Shown in pieces: positions 42,040-48,896 of a DNA stretch of 48,896 nt. The stretch is taken from contig JAZRAG010000073.1 in the NCBI GenBank assembly GCA_045634445.1, forward strand, positions 1 to 48,896, read 5' to 3'. How positions within the stretch are numbered: position 1 is the first letter of the stretch; the number at the start of each line of letters is the position of its first letter. The notes below the pieces were generated by a model. It saw only the letters and a program-made list of their open reading frames with translations, searched no databases and had not been told where the DNA came from. The position numbers and the translations under genes were made by a program. Origin of the DNA: Spyradenecus sp045634445. GTDB taxonomy: Bacteria; Verrucomicrobiota; Kiritimatiellia; RFP12; DVOR01.

Positions 42040-42929
42040 GACTTCACCTGAAGGGTGCGAACTGCTGCTTGATAGGTATTTTCAAGAAGCATCGTAATCG
42101 TCATTGGACCCACGCCGCCAGGAACAGGCGTCAATTTCGAAGCCACCTGTGCGACGGAGTCAAAGTCACAATCGCCACAGAGGCGATATCCAGTCTTGAT
42201 GCCTTCACAAGGCACGCGATTGACACCCACGTCAATCACCACTGCGCCAGGCTTTACCATATCGCCTGTCACGGTATTCGGGCGGCCAGAGGCCACAACT
42301 AAGATGTCTGCTTGGCGTGTGTAGGTCGCGAGGTCACGCGTAGCAGTATGACAGAGCGTCACGGTAGCATTGCCACCAGGGGCCTTACGGGCGAGCAACT
42401 GCGCGACCGGCTTACCCACGATATTACTGCGACCAATCACCACTGCGTGTGCACCTGCGGTTTCCACACCAGAACGTAAAAGCATTTGAATCACACCATG
42501 CGGTGTGCACGGCAAAAAACAGGGTTCGCCAATAACCATTTTACCGACATTCACGGGCGTAAAGCCATCCACATCCTTTTCGGGGGCGATTGCGCGAATC
42601 ACTTCAGCCTCGTCCAAGCCCTTCGGGAGCGGCAATTGTACGAGAATGCCATGCACGTTTGGATCTGCATTTAAACGATCAATCACGGCCAATAATTCAG
42701 CTTGAGTCGTAGTAGCAGGCATACGGATATCCACAGAGTGCATGCCTGCAGCTTCAAGGGCTTGTTCTTTTGCCGTTACATATGAACGCGAGGCCGGGTC
42801 ATCACCCACGAGCACTACGCCTAATCCAGGAACTACGCCAGTATCTTCTTTAAGTGCGATTACTTTTTGACGAATTTCTTCACGCATTTCGGCGGCTAAT
42901 GCCTTACCATCAATTAATTCTGCTGCCAT
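42036..42929 (-). CDS. folD: Bifunctional methylene-tetrahydrofolate dehydrogenase/cyclohydrolase
   Basis: 297 residues. It converts 5,10-methylene-THF to 10-formyl-THF in two steps. Conserved segments: SYVTAKEQALEAAGM (catalytic Lys in the YVTxK motif), GILVQLPLPKGLDE, PEKDVDGFTPVNVG, PCTPHGVIQML, VVIGRSNIVGKPVAQLL (NADP site) and TPVPGGVGPMTITMLL. Full length. First gene of a two-gene operon with the 654-residue protein. Confidence 0.96.
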   Translation of the reverse strand: MAAELIDGKALAAEMREEIRQKVIALKEDTGVVPGLGVVLVGDDPASRSYVTAKEQALEAAGMHSVDIRMPATTTQAELLAVIDRLNADPNVHGILVQLPLPKGLDEAEVIRAIAPEKDVDGFTPVNVGKMVIGEPCFLPCTPHGVIQMLLRSGVETAGAHAVVIGRSNIVGKPVAQLLARKAPGGNATVTLCHTATRDLATYTRQADILVVASGRPNTVTGDMVKPGAVVIDVGVNRVPCEGIKTGYRLCGDCDFDSVAQVASKLTPVPGGVGPMTITMLLENTYQAAVRTLQVKS

Positions 42930-42970
42930 TTTAATAAACTCCGTAGCAACGTTTTAGCAATCTTGCCTAT

Positions 42971-42999
42971 ACATTAACACATATAGCGTTTTTTCGCAA
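42971..42999 (-). promoter_or_regulatory. Promoter of folD
   Basis: Minus strand -35 TTGCGA (42994-42999), 17 bases, -10 TAATGT (42971-42976), leader about 35 bases. Confidence 0.6.
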
Positions 43000-43147
43000 T
43001 GGCAAATCTCTCTAAAAACACACTAAACAGACGCTTTTTTCACTTCCCAAAGCTCCTTTCAATCTCGCCCTTACGTTGACTTCGCCCAAACGCCGCCTCC
43101 CCTCTCCCTCCTCTGCAAACTTTTTTCAACAATTTTCAAAAAAGTAC

Positions 43148-43176
43148 TTGCATTCAAGAAACGCATTTGGCATAAT
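43148..43176 (+). promoter_or_regulatory. Promoter of tRNA-Gln
   Basis: -35 TTGCAT (43148-43153), 17 bases, -10 CATAAT (43171-43176), about 20 bases before the mature tRNA 5' end. Confidence 0.7.
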
Positions 43177-43196
43177 ATGTCGCGTTTTACGTTTAT

Positions 43197-43270
43197 TGCC
43201 TCATTGTGTAACGGTAGCACAACTGACTCTGGATCAGTTTGTCAAGGTTCGAATCCTTGTGAGGCAACCA
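43197..43270 (+). tRNA. tRNA-Gln (anticodon CUG)
   Basis: 74 bases. Acceptor stem TGCCTCA pairs with TGAGGCA, then A and an encoded CCA. The D-loop carries GTAACGGTAGCAC; the anticodon loop is CTCTGGA with anticodon CTG, which reads CAG; the T-loop has GGTTCGAATCC. All four arms fold. Confidence 0.96.
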
Positions 43271-43278
43271 TCTGAAAG

Positions 43279-43313
43279 AAAGTCTGTAGAGCGCGTCTCT
43301 GCGGACTTTTTTT
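43279..43313 (+). terminator. Terminator after tRNA-Gln
   Basis: A 13-bp stem (AAAGTCTGTAGAG with CTCTGCGGACTTT, two G-U pairs) followed by seven T. It separates the tRNA from the Lrp-type gene, which starts 23 bases later, so the latter either depends on read-through or has a promoter I cannot see. Confidence 0.9.
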
Positions 43314-43335
43314 GATTTAGGGAAGGAGCCCAACC

Positions 43336-43818
43336 ATGGTTGAAAGTCTTTTGGATATTCTGCGTTCCAATGCAAAGGAATCGCCTGAAAATATGGCGCG
43401 TTTGCTTGGTGTAGACGTTGCTGAAGTGGAAGCTGCCATTGCGAAGTTAGAAGAAGATGGCGTCATCCGCGGCTGGCAGGCCATCATCAATGAAGACCTC
43501 CTCCCCCATGATTACGTTACTGCAGCCATTGAAGTGCGTGTCACCCCTGAACGCGATGGCGGCTTCAACCGCATTGCCGAAGAAGTCAGCCGCTTCGAAG
43601 AAACCGAAGCTGTCTACTTGATGAGCGGCGCCTATGACCTTCTTCTCTTCGTCAGCGGCAAGAACCTCCTCTCCGTGGCACGTTTCGTGAGCGAAAAGCT
43701 CTCCACCATCCGCGGAATCATCTCCACCGCTACCCACTTCCGTTTGAAAACTTACAAGCAGAACAACGTCTTGATGGCAAAGCCCCAGGACGATGGTCGC
43801 CTTGTTGTGAGCCCCTAA
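43336..43818 (+). CDS. Lrp/AsnC-family regulator
   Basis: 160 residues: an N-terminal winged helix (LLDILRSNAKESPENMARLL ... VEAAIAKLEEDGVIRGWQ) and a C-terminal ligand-binding RAM domain (TAAIEVRVTPERDGGFNRIA ... AVYLMSGAYDLLLFVSGKNL). Such proteins assemble as octamers and sense amino acids. The ATG has GGAAGGAG upstream. The aminotransferase gene begins 1 base after its stop, so it probably regulates or responds to that enzyme's substrate. Confidence 0.9.
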   Translation: MVESLLDILRSNAKESPENMARLLGVDVAEVEAAIAKLEEDGVIRGWQAIINEDLLPHDYVTAAIEVRVTPERDGGFNRIAEEVSRFEETEAVYLMSGAYDLLLFVSGKNLLSVARFVSEKLSTIRGIISTATHFRLKTYKQNNVLMAKPQDDGRLVVSP

Positions 43819-43819
43819 T

Positions 43820-44986
43820 ATGGATCCACACGACTATTTAGCCCGTCATATCGTGGATTTGCCAAAGAGTGGCATCCGCGAATTCTTTGACATCGTTAGC
43901 ACGCGCACAGGCGTGGTCTCCCTCGCAATTGGCGAACCCGACTTTGACTCCCCTTGGCACATTCGTGAAGCCGCAGCGAAGTCCTTAGACCGCGGTTGCA
44001 CCCATTACACTGGCAATGCTGGCTTAATGGAGTTGCGCACCGCTATCGCAGGCTATGTCAAAGACAACTTCGGTGGCACCTATGACCCCGCCACCGAAAT
44101 CCTCATCACCGTGGGCGCGTCCGAAGGTCTTGATATTGCCCTTCGCGCCATCTTAAACCCCGGCGATGAAGTACTCTATCATGAGCCCTGCTTCGTGAGT
44201 TATGGCCCCGAAATCGCCATGGCACACGGCGTACCTGTGCCCGTGGAAACGCGTGTAGAAGACAACTTCCGCCTCTCGATTGATGCTTTGGAAGCCAAGG
44301 TCACCCCGCGCACCAAGGCCATCATGCTCAACTTCCCCAACAATCCCACAGGCGCCGTCTTGGAACGCGCCGATGTGGAGGCCATTGCAGCCTTCGCCAT
44401 TCGTCACAATTTGATTGTGATCTCTGACGAAATCTACGCAGAAATGACTTGGGGTGGCAAAAAGCACGTTTCTTTCGCATCAATCCCTGAATTGCGTGAC
44501 CGCCTCATCTTGCACCACGGCTACTCCAAGTCTTGGGCAATGACTGGCTTCCGCATGGCCTATGTCTGCGCTCCCAAGTGGATGATGGATACCATCTTGA
44601 AGATTCATCAGTACGCTATCATGTGCGCGCCCACCACCTCACAGTACGCTGCACTTGAGGCTATGCGCCACCCCGCAGAAGACATGAAGCCCATGCTCCA
44701 GGCCTACGAACAGCGTCGCAACTTCCTGCGCGCCGCCTTCGCAGACGCAGGCATCCCGATGCACAATCCCGCGGGCGCCTTCTATGCCTTCCCGCAGATT
44801 GAAAAGTTTGGTCTTACCTCGCGCGAATTTGCCGTGCGCCTCCTTGACGCCGAAAATGTCGCGGTCGTTCCTGGCACCGCCTTTGGTGCTTGCGGCGAAG
44901 GCTTTGTACGCTGCTCCTACGCCACAGGCCTTGAGCAACTCAAAGAAGCCGTCACCCGCATTGCGCGCTTCGTCAAAACCCTTTAA
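43820..44986 (+). CDS. PLP-dependent class I/II aminotransferase
   Basis: 388 residues, fold type I. Landmarks: SLAIGEPDFDSP, the HYTGNAGLMELR segment, LNFPNNPTGAVL, VISDEIYAEMTW and HHGYSKSWAMTGFRMAYV, in which Lys237 forms the Schiff base; the C-terminal Arg is in FVRCSYATGLEQL. This resembles the aspartate/aromatic or PatA-like group, and the exact substrate cannot be fixed. It is linked to the Lrp-type regulator before it; the pseudouridine synthase gene follows after 20 bases. Confidence 0.93.
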   Translation: MDPHDYLARHIVDLPKSGIREFFDIVSTRTGVVSLAIGEPDFDSPWHIREAAAKSLDRGCTHYTGNAGLMELRTAIAGYVKDNFGGTYDPATEILITVGASEGLDIALRAILNPGDEVLYHEPCFVSYGPEIAMAHGVPVPVETRVEDNFRLSIDALEAKVTPRTKAIMLNFPNNPTGAVLERADVEAIAAFAIRHNLIVISDEIYAEMTWGGKKHVSFASIPELRDRLILHHGYSKSWAMTGFRMAYVCAPKWMMDTILKIHQYAIMCAPTTSQYAALEAMRHPAEDMKPMLQAYEQRRNFLRAAFADAGIPMHNPAGAFYAFPQIEKFGLTSREFAVRLLDAENVAVVPGTAFGACGEGFVRCSYATGLEQLKEAVTRIARFVKTL

Positions 44987-45006
44987 TTACGGAGACACTT
45001 CACACT

Positions 45007-45900
45007 ATGCCTCCTCCTACCACCACTAGCAAGCCCAAAATCGCCATCGTCACTCGCGATGAAGAAGGCATCTCTTTACAAGACTTCCTCGCCGGCCGCC
45101 TCAATGTGACAAAGCGCGCCGCAAAAACGATGATTGATGCACGCGTTGTTTGGGTCAATCGCAAACTCGTCTGGATCGCACGTCACGTGCTCAAGCCCGG
45201 CGACAAAGTTGCCTTCGTGGTCCAACGTAGCACTGGTGCTAAGCAAGATAAATCCACCGAAACACGCCCCCACATCCGCGTGCTCTGGCAGGATGAATGG
45301 TACCTCGCTGTTGACAAACCCGCAGGCGTTCTTACACAGGGTCGTAACTCCGCAGAAGAAATTCTTCGCGTACAAGAGCACAATCCGCAGATCGCAGCCG
45401 TCCACCGACTCGACCGCGAGACCTCTGGCGTCATTCTCTTCAGCAAAAACGAAGAAGCACACGAAGCCGCCATTGCGATGTTCAAGACCCACCGCGTCAT
45501 TAAGTTCTATAACGCCATCGCCTCCGGCAGTGTTGACCGACTCTCCTCGACCCTCACCGAAACCCTCGATGGCGAACGCGCCGTCACCCATATGCGCCGT
45601 TTGCAGGCCACGGCAGACGCCACCTTCCTCTCTCTGCGCATTGAAACGGGTCGTACCCACCAGATTCGCCGACACCTCTCTGGCATCCGCCACCCCGTGA
45701 TTGGCGACCGTCAATACGGCATGAAGCACTCCGATGACCCCCGCGTTCTCTCGGTGACCCGCCAAATGCTTCACGCGAGCGAAATTGAGCTCCCCCACCC
45801 CATGATTACGGGCGTGCACATCAAAGCACACGCCCCTCTTCCCGCCGACTTCCGAGCCGCCCTCAAACTCTTTGGCCTCGGCAAGCGTGGTAAAAAGTAA
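45007..45900 (+). CDS. RluA/RluD-family pseudouridine synthase
   Basis: 297 residues. An N-terminal S4 RNA-binding domain (SLQDFLAGRLNVTKRAAKTM ... GDKVAFV, ~20-80) precedes the catalytic domain with VHRLDRETSGVILFSK (catalytic Asp136), VDKPAGVLTQ, RTHQIRRHLSGI and HPVIGDRQYG. It isomerises uridines in 23S rRNA or tRNA; S4 plus this motif fits RluC/RluD. The ribosome site is weak (GGAG 14 bases upstream). Last gene of the Lrp-aminotransferase run. Confidence 0.93.
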   Translation: MPPPTTTSKPKIAIVTRDEEGISLQDFLAGRLNVTKRAAKTMIDARVVWVNRKLVWIARHVLKPGDKVAFVVQRSTGAKQDKSTETRPHIRVLWQDEWYLAVDKPAGVLTQGRNSAEEILRVQEHNPQIAAVHRLDRETSGVILFSKNEEAHEAAIAMFKTHRVIKFYNAIASGSVDRLSSTLTETLDGERAVTHMRRLQATADATFLSLRIETGRTHQIRRHLSGIRHPVIGDRQYGMKHSDDPRVLSVTRQMLHASEIELPHPMITGVHIKAHAPLPADFRAALKLFGLGKRGKK

Positions 45901-45920
45901 GCTCAAGTCGCACAACTAGA

Positions 45921-45947
45921 AAACGCCCTCCACCAGGGCGTTTTTCT
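45921..45947 (+). terminator. Terminator of the pseudouridine synthase gene
   Basis: AAAACGCCCT-CCACC-AGGGCGTTTTT, 20 bases after the stop. Confidence 0.93.
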
Positions 45948-45979
45948 TTTATCCCGTCATCCCAAAAATATACCTCATT

Positions 45980-46042
45980 AAAAGACTGCCCATGTCGAAA
46001 GTAAAGACTGCCCATGTTGAGGTTAGACATGGTCAGTCTTTT
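45980..46042. repeat. Direct repeat plus large hairpin
   Basis: AAAGACTGCCCATGT occurs twice (45980-45995 and 46003-46017). The second copy pairs with ACATGGTCAGTCTTT (46026-46040), one mismatch, loop 8 bases, giving a 15-bp stem followed by TTATTT. It may be a second terminator or a regulatory structure. Confidence 0.6.
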
Positions 46043-46084
46043 ATTTGAATACAGCCAGTCTTTTAGCCGAAAAATAGCCCCAAA

Positions 46085-46172
46085 TGAAAACAAGCCTTTT
46101 TGAACCTCAAAACAACCTCTTTTCAATTTCAAAACAACCTGTTCTGAACTTCAAAACAACCCTTTTTGTAAT
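46085..46172 (+). repeat. 22-bp tandem repeats, four units
   Basis: Units start at 46085, 46107, 46129 and 46151, an exact 22-base period. Consensus TCAAAACAACC followed by TGTTTTGAACT, with A- and T-tracts half a unit apart. Same family as 12154-12219 and 32196-32261. There are no spacers, so this is not a CRISPR array. Confidence 0.8.
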
Positions 46173-46630
46173 ATCGTGAATAATGAATAAAATAAAGGAG
46201 TGAACTCAAAAAAAATAAAAGTACGGAAAGGCTCAATAATTTAACCCCGTAGCAGACGTCCTAAATGCCTCTTTGCATAATTTCTTGAAGCAAAGAGAGA
46301 TTTCATTTTCAAACCCAATGAGTTTAGCGGCGAGGATGCTTGGATTCGGACGACATCGGGCTGAGTTGGGTGCGAAATCGCGTGGGATGTGACGGACGTT
46401 TACGTTGTGTTCCCCTTCAAAAGACGGAAGGAACTACGACTGATTAAACCACGAATAGTGCAAATTCACACGAATGGTGCGAGAACGATTACAAAGTCCT
46501 TGCTTGTGATAGGGAAAAAGGTGTAGGATAGTGGTGTCCTTGGAGAATTGGGGTGATTGGATGAAAGAATATTGATGAGAACCAACCGGACTTCTGACGA
46601 CTTGATGTTTTGATTTAGTAGAGGAAAGAA
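46173..46630. other. Intergenic region without a clear gene
   Basis: 458 bases with no convincing ORF. Around 46449-46484 two CACGAAT-GTGC-like units (CACGAATAGTGC, CACGAATGGTGC) resemble a degenerate intergenic repeat. A possible weak promoter (TTGCTT, 18 bases, TAGGAT) lies near 46500-46530. Confidence 0.4.
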
Positions 46631-47620
46631 ATGGCATCAATGATCAAGTATTCTCTTGTTATCTTTTTTGTTTATTGGGTACATCTCTGTGCCTTTTCAT
46701 TAACGTTAGGCGAAGCACGGTATTTAGCGAGCGAACGCGCATCTGCTACATTATGGAACGAACTTGAGAAGTCTAAGAAATTAAGCAACTATAGTGCCTT
46801 AAAAGAGATTTATGACAAAAAATTCTCGCCCTTAGAATATCTCATTTCACATGAACAAGAATTGTCGCCAGAAGCATTAAACAGTGCCTATGAAGATGCC
46901 ATTTTGACGGCGGCGGCAATGAGAGATTCCGAATTAGAATTAGCGATTTTGGCTCGCTGGAAGCAGAGACAAAATCGTAATGATTTCCACATCAGGCTCT
47001 TTGAAAACGGATATCGTAATCGAACGATTTCTTTTGAGAACACCTTGTTTCAATGGATTCTTCCAGATAATGGTAAAGTAAATAGAAAAGAACTCTTGAA
47101 CCATTACGATATTTTACGCGAAGAGCAGTGTCATGATATGTCGTCAAGTTTCTGGCAACAGCACCACGATTGTAATGAGAATGGTTTATGCAACAAGGTG
47201 CAGTACCATGAGAGTTCAAAAACGATCACTACATTGTATTTGCGTGACCGTGATAACGGATTGACGCACAAGTTATTTGAATTTGAACATAATTACTACG
47301 GGCAGCAACTTTTTGTCTTACCATCATCGGATGGCAAGAAACTTGCACTTCTCCATGCAAGCATAAATAAATTGGGCGTTAAGATCGTAAAAGAGAGAAT
47401 CGGAGGCGTGGAATGCGCTGTACCTCAGTTGATTTCAGAAGATGTTTTAGAACTTTATGTAGTCGATCTTCAAGCACCAAAAACTCAGACTAAATATGAC
47501 GTTTTACAAAAATGGAATGCTTCATTTTTAAAGAAAAACAATTTAAAGCGATTTAGTTGGCCTAATAGTTCTCAAACACCAATCGTAGATTTTGCACCTT
47601 CCAATCGCTGTTTTGAATGA
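46631..47620 (+). CDS. Exported protein of unknown function
   Basis: 329 residues with a signal peptide (MIKYSLVIFFVYWVHLCAFS). GAGGAAAG precedes the first ATG; a second ATG three codons on is equally possible. After the signal a helical stretch (LASERASATLWNELEKSKKL) leads into a mixed domain with two paired cysteine regions (EEQCHDMSSS, HHDCNENGLCNK), which suggests disulfides in an oxidising compartment. A-T-rich codon use differs from the neighbouring operon, and MITE copy C lies about 155 bases downstream, so it may be a recent acquisition. I do not recognise a family. Confidence 0.65.
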   Translation: MASMIKYSLVIFFVYWVHLCAFSLTLGEARYLASERASATLWNELEKSKKLSNYSALKEIYDKKFSPLEYLISHEQELSPEALNSAYEDAILTAAAMRDSELELAILARWKQRQNRNDFHIRLFENGYRNRTISFENTLFQWILPDNGKVNRKELLNHYDILREEQCHDMSSSFWQQHHDCNENGLCNKVQYHESSKTITTLYLRDRDNGLTHKLFEFEHNYYGQQLFVLPSSDGKKLALLHASINKLGVKIVKERIGGVECAVPQLISEDVLELYVVDLQAPKTQTKYDVLQKWNASFLKKNNLKRFSWPNSSQTPIVDFAPSNRCFE

Positions 47621-47774
47621 ACGAAGAGGTGGGAACGAACACGATTCCTGCGTCTCTTGGAATGTACGATAGAAACACGGCCAAACGCGTTCTCTCGGAA
47701 AACGCCACGTATTCTATTGCACTTTTGCGTTGAATAACACGGTAATCCAAATGCGATTGCCACCAACTTTCGGC

Positions 47775-48058
47775 GATTTCATTTCTTCAATACTTTGTAC
47801 TCTATTTGCCTGGCCGTAACTTATTCATTTGTAATAACTTATCTTGAATATTTTATGGCGGGTAATTTTAGGCTTAAAAACAGTACAATTTGTACTATTC
47901 ATGCAAAATTTAAACACTATAAAATTTTACGGACCAACACTTTAAAAGGTAAACTTCCTCTCGGGAAGCAATCTTAAATCGTACAATTTTTGGCCGGGGA
48001 CTTTTTAGACCAGTCTAGAAACCTTTAGAAAATAGTACGAAAGGCCGAAGAAATGAAA
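47775..48058 (+). mobile_element. MITE-like element, copy C (284 bp)
   Basis: The ends are perfect 12-base inverted repeats: TTTCATTTCTTC at 47775 and GAAGAAATGAAA ending at 48058, each with GTAC 8 bases inwards. The body matches copies A and B (TTATTCATTTGTAATAACTT, AATTTGTACTATTCATGCAA). It is the best preserved of the three at its ends. Confidence 0.78.
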
Positions 48059-48159
48059 CCAATGGTTTTGAAACGTGATTACGGCTGAATTGAAAAATAA
48101 GAGTGGCTATAGTGTGGATTAATGTGACTTGTGATGGGCATAGAGACAAGTAAACTCGC

Positions 48160-48420
48160 TTACAGATAACGAGGGCACCACGGGCTAAAAGTCCGTGAAA
48201 TGGGTGGCGTAGCGCTCCTGCTAACATACGCTGCGCGTGGTAAGGCGAGATGCCCTTCGGGCAGAGAAGAGTGAGGAGAACGGAGAAAGAAGTGAGATGC
48301 GCCTATGGCGCAGTGAGGAGTGAGGAGAAAGAAGTGAGGAGAAAGAGGTAAGGGATGTCTGGGTTGGGAGGTGCTGCGAATAGGACTGCGTGCAGTCCCG
48401 TTATCTCTTATCTCCCTTGG
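48160..48420. repeat. Mini-hairpin block 3 with purine-rich repeats
   Basis: Short hairpins TGCCC-TTC-GGGCA, GCGCC-TAT-GGCGC and GGACTGC-GT-GCAGTCC, with a stretch at 48269-48352 built of GTGAGGAG and GAGAAAGAAG units. No gene. Same style as the blocks at 5846 and 24760. Confidence 0.55.
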
Positions 48421-48474
48421 CCCCTTTGGATGACCGTCTCACGTATTCCCCTCCTCTTCGGCCTTAATGTCCTT

Positions 48475-48508
48475 GTAATAAAATAGAGCAGCCATGGTAA
48501 CGACTGCT
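48475..48508 (-). terminator. Possible terminator of the last minus-strand gene
   Basis: On the minus strand AGCAGTC/GGCTGCT stem (one G-U pair, 8-base loop), then CTATTTTATT, 10 bases after the stop at 48518. Confidence 0.45.
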
Positions 48509-48517
48509 GTAGGTTAA

Positions 48518-48896
48518 TCACTCAGCGATGCCTTGACTTACTTGCGTTGTATCAGCCACACCGCCGCCTGCCATTTCTAACGCACGCATCCGACGACGTC
48601 GCAAGTACAAGGTCAGAAACACCGCCGGCAACCAAAACACTAATCCTAAAAAGGCAATCCACTCGCAGCCACTCAACGTACTCAAAGGGTGATCAATAAA
48701 ATTAAAAGATCCTCGCATAATTGTCACCCAAAGCAACCAAAGAGCTTTGATTACGAGCAGCACCTTCAAAAAATAGCCTTGCGACAAATAAGACCAACAC
48801 CAAAACGTGCGCAGCACCGTCCAATACGCCACAATCGGCAACGTCCAATCAAACGTATCAGGGATCCATTGAAAGGCCATAATATGTTCGTGCGAC
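48518..48896 (-). CDS. Membrane protein, C-terminal part (cut by window edge)
   Basis: The frame is open to the edge of the window (reading SHEHIMAFQW at the boundary). The ATG ending at 48880 has no ribosome binding site, so the true start is probably outside. At least 120 residues are visible, with three hydrophobic segments (around TLPIVAYWTVLRTFWCW, FLKVLLVIKALWLLWV and WIAFLGLVFWLPAVFLTLYL), then a basic RRRR and a soluble tail. No family recognised. Confidence 0.6.
   Translation of the reverse strand, partial: SHEHIMAFQWIPDTFDWTLPIVAYWTVLRTFWCWSYLSQGYFLKVLLVIKALWLLWVTIMRGSFNFIDHPLSTLSGCEWIAFLGLVFWLPAVFLTLYLRRRRMRALEMAGGGVADTTQVSQGIAE

Noticed and set aside
45076..45915. 279-codon frame antisense to the pseudouridine synthase gene
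   Set aside because: Covers a clear RluA-family gene and its downstream spacer, and has a shadow-frame composition.
46085..46172. CRISPR array
   Set aside because: The 22-base units are directly adjacent, with no spacers and no cas genes nearby.

Overview
The window looks like a chromosomal piece of an uncultured, gut-type Gram-negative bacterium, most likely Verrucomicrobiota and perhaps the Kiritimatiellae. This placement is an inference. It rests on several exported BspA-like leucine-rich-repeat proteins carrying InlB-type modules, exported ankyrin proteins, a GldG/DUF4340 pair, pyruvate phosphate dikinase, and the general style of the intergenic DNA. No rRNA is present to confirm it.

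Layout. Positions 1-600 hold the tail of a plus-strand gene, a terminator and a frameshifted remnant of a surface protein. Positions 595-4545 (minus) encode a 1316-residue LRR/Ig-like surface protein. Positions 4700-12150 form an accessory island. It contains two of the three copies of a ~283-bp MITE-like element (one nested inside a larger inverted-repeat element), two separated ends of IS30-family elements next to a shared 15-mer, a GC-rich block of mini-hairpins, a translationally coupled three-gene operon for exported ankyrin and related proteins, and a decayed His-rich reading frame.

Positions 12259-23096 are one compact plus-strand operon of eight genes: folP, cdaA, cdaR, a GldG-like gene, a DUF4340 gene, a soluble hybrid histidine kinase, a membrane-anchored pseudokinase and ligA. 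Six of the seven junctions overlap or touch within 1 base, and the promoter appears to give a leaderless folP message. This operon is the best candidate for an undescribed functional system: c-di-AMP synthesis physically coupled to envelope-remodelling proteins and to two signalling proteins, one of them catalytically dead.

Positions 23200-31997 hold a small membrane protein, rpsL-rpsG (followed by a terminator, not fusA), a second hairpin block, carB and a two-gene LRR operon. Positions 32335-36451 hold a low-molecular-weight phosphatase convergent with a metallophosphoesterase, then esterase, acyltransferase and DEDDh exonuclease genes on the minus strand. Positions 36968-45900 carry ppdK, an unrecognised 654-residue protein coupled to folD, tRNA-Gln(CUG), and an Lrp/AsnC regulator, aminotransferase and RluA-type pseudouridine synthase run. 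The last 3 kb is accessory again: 22-bp tandem repeats, an orphan exported protein, the third MITE copy, a third hairpin block and a membrane protein cut by the window edge.

Two DNA-level themes recur. A 22-bp A/T-tract-phased tandem repeat lies ahead of folP, ahead of the phosphatase gene and after the pseudouridine synthase gene. Promoters share an extended -10, TTTGCTATAAT or close to it, with a 17-bp spacer.
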